DNA from: Micrococcus lacusdianchii
Lineage (GTDB): Bacteria; Actinomycetota; Actinomycetes; Actinomycetales; Micrococcaceae
Reading direction: 5' to 3'
DNA: 64,000 nt
NCBI RefSeq assembly: GCF_023155805.1
Contig: NZ_JAKNUW010000010.1
Span: 45,689 to 109,688, forward strand
In this document: piece after piece, positions 60,542-64,000 of the stretch
How the letters are laid out: each line of letters starts with the position of its first letter
Numbering within the stretch: the first letter of the stretch is position 1
The notes under the pieces: generated by a model
Told to the model about the DNA's origin: nothing
The model's input: only the letters and a program-made list of their open reading frames with translations
The model's database searches: none
Made by a program: the position numbers and the translations under genes

Positions 60542-61980
60542 GCGGCGTCCGTCACGACGCCGGGGCCGCCGCCGACGCCCCCGAGGTGTCCGTGGTGGTG
60601 CCCTACTACCGCGCCCAGGTGGACCTCGACCGGCTCGTGGCCGCGCTCGCGGTGCAGGACCACCCCGCCTCCCGCCTGCAGCTGGTGGTCGCCGACGACG
60701 GCTCGCCCGAGCCTCCGGTCCTGCCGGGCGACCTGCCGTTCGCGTCCGTGGTGGTGCGGCAGGAGGACCGCGGCTTCCGCGCCTCCGCCGCCCGCGCGCT
60801 CGGCGTGCGCGCCGCGGAGGGCCGGGTGCTGGCCTTCCTCGACGGGGACATGCTCCCCGAGCCCGGCTACCTGAGCGCGGCGTGCGCCCTGCCCGCGGTG
60901 AGCGCGGACGCGGTGGTGGTGGGCCGGCGTCGTCACCTGCGGCCCGAGGCCGTGGCCGCGGGCTGGCGGCCCGGTGAGCCCGTGCCGGAGGGGGACCTGC
61001 TCGAGGAGCCGGCCTGGCTGCGCCAGGCCTACGCCGCTTCCGGGGACCTGGCGGTGACGGACGCGACCTCCTACCGGTTCGTGATCTCCGCGGTGCTGAC
61101 CGTGGCGCGCGAGGTCTACGAGGACGCCGGCGGCTTCGACCCGGCCTTCGTGGGCTACGGCGGGGAGGACTGGGAGCTGGCATACCGGCTCTGGCGTGTG
61201 GGCGGGACGTTGCGGCACGAGCCCGCCGCCGTGGCGTGGCAGGCCGGGGAGGACTTCGGCGGCCGCGAGGACCCGGCTGCCGCCCGCGCGGTGAAGCAGC
61301 GCGAGGCCCTCGTGCTCGCCTCCCGCATCACCGCGACGACGGCCCGCGGCCACGGCCTGGCCCTGGCCGGCCCGCAGCGGGTGGCGGTGCGCGTGCGGGC
61401 GGAGGATGCGCCGGGGGAGGACTCCGAGGCCGCAGCGGTGGTCGGCGTGGACGCCGCCCTGCAGGCGTTCCCCGGCGCCCGGGTGACCGTGACCGGGGTG
61501 GCCTCCGACGCCGCCCGGGCCGCGTTCGCCGACCCGCGGGTGGCGGCGTGCGACGGCGAGGCCGCCGGGGCCCGGGCTTCGGGGGGCGTCCTGCCCGCCC
61601 CGCCCGCGCGCGGGGACCTCGCCGGCGTGCGCGGCGTGCCCGACTGGGCCGTGGACCTGCGCGTGCCGCTGCGCCCGGCCGGCCGCGGCGAGCGCCCCGA
61701 TCCGGCTCGCGCCGCGGGCTGGCTGCTGCGGATCGAGCGGGCCGGGGTGGAGCGGGTCGAGGTGCTCGGCGAGCCGGGGGAGCGCGCGGCCCGGCCGAAC
61801 GGGGAAGGCGACGCGGCCGCGCGCCCCGTCCTGGCGACGCTGACCTCCTCCCGCGCCCGCTGGCGGGCCCGCCGCGGCGGCGGGCCGGGACGCGTGTGGC
61901 GCGTCCCGGCGTCGCGCCTGGGGTGGGCCCCGGTGCCCGCGGACGTGGACCTCGAAGCGTGGTGGGGCGGCTGGGCCTGA
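60538..61980 (+). CDS. Glycosyltransferase, GT2 family with C-terminal extension
   Basis: 480 residues. VSVVVPYYRAQVDLDRLVAAL, LQLVVADDGSPEPP (first Asp pair), AAEGRVLAFLDGDMLPEPGYL (D-x-D type DGD) and GFDPAFVGYGGEDWELAYRLW (acceptor-site GGED) mark a GT2 chondroitin/GalT-like fold in residues about 20-250. The C-terminal 230 residues are Arg/Ala-rich and unknown. Start: TTG 60538 overlaps the previous stop (TTGA), matching the coupling style of the region; the ORF also holds an upstream ATG at 60490. Confidence 0.78.
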   Translation: MSGVRHDAGAAADAPEVSVVVPYYRAQVDLDRLVAALAVQDHPASRLQLVVADDGSPEPPVLPGDLPFASVVVRQEDRGFRASAARALGVRAAEGRVLAFLDGDMLPEPGYLSAACALPAVSADAVVVGRRRHLRPEAVAAGWRPGEPVPEGDLLEEPAWLRQAYAASGDLAVTDATSYRFVISAVLTVAREVYEDAGGFDPAFVGYGGEDWELAYRLWRVGGTLRHEPAAVAWQAGEDFGGREDPAAARAVKQREALVLASRITATTARGHGLALAGPQRVAVRVRAEDAPGEDSEAAAVVGVDAALQAFPGARVTVTGVASDAARAAFADPRVAACDGEAAGARASGGVLPAPPARGDLAGVRGVPDWAVDLRVPLRPAGRGERPDPARAAGWLLRIERAGVERVEVLGEPGERAARPNGEGDAAARPVLATLTSSRARWRARRGGGPGRVWRVPASRLGWAPVPADVDLEAWWGGWA

Positions 61981-62035
61981 CCCCCGCCCCGCCGCTGTTG
62001 TCGTTCGGGAAACGGTCACTCCGGGGGCGTTGCCG

Positions 62036-63169
62036 TCAGCCGGCGAGGACCTCATCCACCCCGCGCACGGTGACGTCCCCGAGCTCGCCGCGCAGCGCCT
62101 CGGCGACGGCGGGCTGGGTCAGCACGCCGGCGTGCGCGGACAGGCCGCGGGCGAACCCGGCGTCGGCGCGCAGGGCCTCCTGCCAGCCCTTGTCCGCGAG
62201 GCGCAGCAGGTAGGGCAGCGTGGCGTTGATGAGCGCGGCGGTGGAGGTCTGCGGGACGGCGCCGGGCATGTTGGTCACGCAGTAGTAGACCTTCTCGTCC
62301 TCGACGTACGTCGGGTCCTGGTGCGTGGTGGGCTTCGAGCCCTCGAAGCAGCCGCCCTGGTCGATCGCGATGTCCACGAGCACCGACCCCGGCCGCATGG
62401 CCTGCGCCATCTCTCGGGTCACGAGCTTCGGGGCCGCGGCGCCCGGGATCAGCACGGAGCCGATCACGAGGTCCGCGTCCGCGATCTGCTCGGCCAGGGT
62501 CAGGGCGTTGGAGGCGAGGGTGTCGATCCGGCCCTGGTGCACGGCGTCGATCTGCGCCAGGCGCTCCAGGTCCACGTCCAGCACGGTCACCCGCCCGCCC
62601 ATGCCCGCGGCCACCACGGCCGCGTTCTCGCCGGCCACGCCGCCGCCCACGACGACGACGCGCGCCTTGCGCGTGCCCGGCACCCCGCCGAGGAGCACGC
62701 CGGAGCCGTCCGGGGAGGCCAGCTGCTGGGCGCCGGCCAGGGGCGCGAGGCGCCCGGCCACGCGGGACATCGGGGCCAGCAGGGGCAGGCCCCGGCCGCC
62801 GGGGGCGGTGACCGTCTCGTAGGCGATGGCGGTGGTGCCGGCGGTCAGCAGGGCGGAGGTGAGCTCCGGCTCGGCGGCGAGGTGGAGGTAGGTGAACAGC
62901 AGCTGGTCGCCGCGCAGGCGGGCGAGCTCGGGGCCCACCGGCTCCTTCACCTTCACCACCGTCTCGGCGCGCTCCCAGAGCTCGTCCGCTCCGGGGACCA
63001 GCTCGGCGCCCGCGGCGCGGTAGGCCTCGTCCGGGACGCCGGATCCGACGCCGGCGCCGAACTGGACCAGCACCTCGTGGCCGCGGCCGGTGAGCTCGGC
63101 GACGCCGGCGGCGGTCAGGCCGACGCGGCGCTCGTTGTTCTTGATCTCTGTGGGGACTCCGATCAGCAT
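62036..63169 (-). CDS. ald: Alanine dehydrogenase
   Basis: 377 residues, normal length for L-alanine dehydrogenase. MLIGVPTEIKNNERRVGLTAAGVAELTGRGHEVLV is the N-terminal signature. VKVKEPVGPELARL holds the substrate-binding Lys, LFTYLHLAAEPELTSALL the catalytic His. VVVVGGGVAGENAAVVAAGMGGRVTVLDVDLERL is the NAD site. Interconverts alanine and pyruvate. ATG 63169 lies 7 bases after TAGATT (minus strand), so its mRNA is likely leaderless. The divergent AsnC-type gene next door is its usual regulator. Confidence 0.95.
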   Translation of the reverse strand: MLIGVPTEIKNNERRVGLTAAGVAELTGRGHEVLVQFGAGVGSGVPDEAYRAAGAELVPGADELWERAETVVKVKEPVGPELARLRGDQLLFTYLHLAAEPELTSALLTAGTTAIAYETVTAPGGRGLPLLAPMSRVAGRLAPLAGAQQLASPDGSGVLLGGVPGTRKARVVVVGGGVAGENAAVVAAGMGGRVTVLDVDLERLAQIDAVHQGRIDTLASNALTLAEQIADADLVIGSVLIPGAAAPKLVTREMAQAMRPGSVLVDIAIDQGGCFEGSKPTTHQDPTYVEDEKVYYCVTNMPGAVPQTSTAALINATLPYLLRLADKGWQEALRADAGFARGLSAHAGVLTQPAVAEALRGELGDVTVRGVDEVLAG

Positions 63170-63284
63170 GGCCAGGAATCTATGGGTTCCGACGATGACG
63201 CCGGGGATGTTCCGCAGGATCTTCGGTGGTATCGGTCAAACTGGACAGGATCGTCGCGACTCACCTCACAGAAGGGCCCGCGAG

Positions 63285-63758
63285 ATGAAGCATCTTCACG
63301 CCTGGGACGCCATCGACCGCCGGCTCGTCCGGATGCTCGCCGCCGACGCCCGGCGCACGAACGCCTCCCTGGCCGAGGAACTGGGCATCGCCCCGTCCAC
63401 GTGCCTGGCCCGGCTGCGCGCGCTGCGGGAGGCCGGGGCGATCCGGCGCTTCACGGTGGAGGTGGACCCGGCGGTGCTCGGCCGCGGCCTCGTGGCGCTG
63501 ATCTCCGTGCGGATCCGCCCCGGCGCGCGGGACCGCATGGGGGAGCTGTTCGACCGCATGCAGGCCATGCCCGGGGTCCTGCAGGTGTTCTTCCTCGCCG
63601 GCGAGGAGGACTTCCTCCTGCACGTGGCGGTGGCCGACACCGCGGAGGTCTCCCGGTTCGTCCTGGAGAACCTCTCGGCGGACCCCGCGGTGGCCTCGAC
63701 CCGCACTTCCCTGGTGTTCCGGCACGAGCACGGCACCGAGCCCTGGCGCGTCGCCTGA
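63285..63758 (+). CDS. Lrp/AsnC-family regulator (AldR-like)
   Basis: 157 residues. HTH at about residues 20-50 (MLAADARRTNASLAEELGIAPSTCLARLRALREAGAI) and an Lrp-type ligand domain with ALISVRIRPGARDRMGELFDRMQAMPGVLQVFFLAGEEDFLLHVAV. The start ATG has AGAAGGG upstream. It is divergent from ald with a 115-base gap. AldR-type proteins in mycobacteria activate or repress ald in response to alanine; role here inferred. Confidence 0.9.
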   Translation: MKHLHAWDAIDRRLVRMLAADARRTNASLAEELGIAPSTCLARLRALREAGAIRRFTVEVDPAVLGRGLVALISVRIRPGARDRMGELFDRMQAMPGVLQVFFLAGEEDFLLHVAVADTAEVSRFVLENLSADPAVASTRTSLVFRHEHGTEPWRVA

Positions 63759-63843
63759 ACCCGCCCCCCGCTTCTGCTGACGCGGGTGGCGGTCCGCGCG
63801 TCCGGCCGTGCCCGCGCGCCCCGGTGCGTGGTGGGATGGGGCC

Positions 63844-64000
63844 ATGACCGAGCGCACCACCCTGCCGCCCGACGACGCCGACCAGACCGCCCCGCCCACC
63901 GGCACCGCCGCCGCGCGCGAGGAGGACGCGCGCCCGCAGGGCGAGGGCGTCCCCGCACCGCCCGACGGCGCCGAGGCGGCCGGGGCGACGGCCGCGCCGG
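63844..64000 (+). CDS. Unknown protein, 5' part only (cut by window edge)
   Basis: The first 52 residues are Pro/Ala/Glu/Asp-rich (MTERTTLPPDDADQTAPPTG...), likely an unstructured N-terminal tail. The start ATG follows GGATGGGG. Too little is visible to name it. Confidence 0.4.
   Translation, partial: MTERTTLPPDDADQTAPPTGTAAAREEDARPQGEGVPAPPDGAEAAGATAAP

Overview
The window is chromosomal DNA of a very GC-rich actinobacterium, most likely Micrococcus or a close Micrococcaceae relative. Evidence: GC-saturated third codon positions, many GTG starts, frequent 1 to 4 nt gene overlaps (ATGA, GTGA), several likely leaderless genes, and actinobacterial regulators and metabolic types (RamB-like regulator beside aceA, lutABC, pdxST, short-chain hpa genes). 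This is inference from sequence reading only; no database search was run.

Layout. 1-850: 5' part of paaZ, cut by the window edge. 1.1-4.9 kb: a DUF559 gene flanked by two related palindromes, panD, a broken cytochrome P450, a zinc-sensor-type ArsR gene coupled to a His/Cys-rich metal-binding protein, and an SRPBCC gene between two look-alike hairpins. 4.9-14.9 kb: phenylacetate catabolism, paaJ-paaF-paaH, a broken flavin reductase, an MFS carrier and paaABCDE-paaG. 15.1-17.2 kb: a WXG100-like protein and a serine lipase-like protein. 17.2-20.0 kb: a MobA-type flavin monooxygenase with a divergent IclR regulator. 20.0-24.4 kb: a HisC-type aminotransferase, a flavin-containing monooxygenase, a Rieske ferredoxin and its reductase. 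24.5-28.2 kb: a secreted amidase with three LysM repeats, and SelO. 28.2-37.0 kb: homoprotocatechuate (hpa) meta-cleavage genes with their GntR regulator and an embedded divergent LLM-oxidoreductase/NADP-binding pair. 37.1-40.6 kb: GerMN lipoprotein, CitE-like lyase, pdxST. 40.7-45.5 kb: glyoxylate shunt (aceA, aceB) with a RamB-like regulator. 45.6-48.2 kb: DJ-1-like protein and two membrane proteins. 48.2-54.1 kb: lactate use (lldP, GntR regulator, lutABC). 54.1-62.0 kb: VanZ-like protein, tRNA-Ala(CGC) and five glycosyltransferase genes. 62.0-64.0 kb: ald, an Lrp/AsnC regulator and the start of an unknown gene.

How the genes work together. Most of the first 54 kb takes in aromatic acids, acetate-yielding compounds and lactate. 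Phenylacetyl-CoA is epoxidised (PaaABCDE), isomerised (PaaG), opened (PaaZ) and beta-oxidised (PaaF, PaaH, PaaJ) to acetyl-CoA and succinyl-CoA; homoprotocatechuate is opened by HpaD and carried by HpaE, HpaG, HpaH and HpaI to pyruvate and succinic semialdehyde; AceA/AceB assimilate the acetyl-CoA. Regulatory sites tie this together: four PaaR-like operators (paaZ, paaJ, MFS, paaA), four copies of a GTATAC-centred palindrome (MFS, hpaH, hpaD, hpaG) that fit the local GntR protein, and three LldR-type boxes at the lactate genes. The MFS promoter carries both the PaaR-like and the GntR-like operator, so one carrier may serve two pathways about 20 kb apart.

The most unusual points are that shared carrier promoter, an HpaG-RraA fusion, the His-rich/Cys-rich metal-binding protein with its coupled zinc sensor, two families of intergenic palindromes, a WXG-like/lipase pair, and a VanZ-like frame with no normal start codon. 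phenylacetate-CoA ligase, a PaaR gene and a 4-hydroxyphenylacetate hydroxylase are not in the window.
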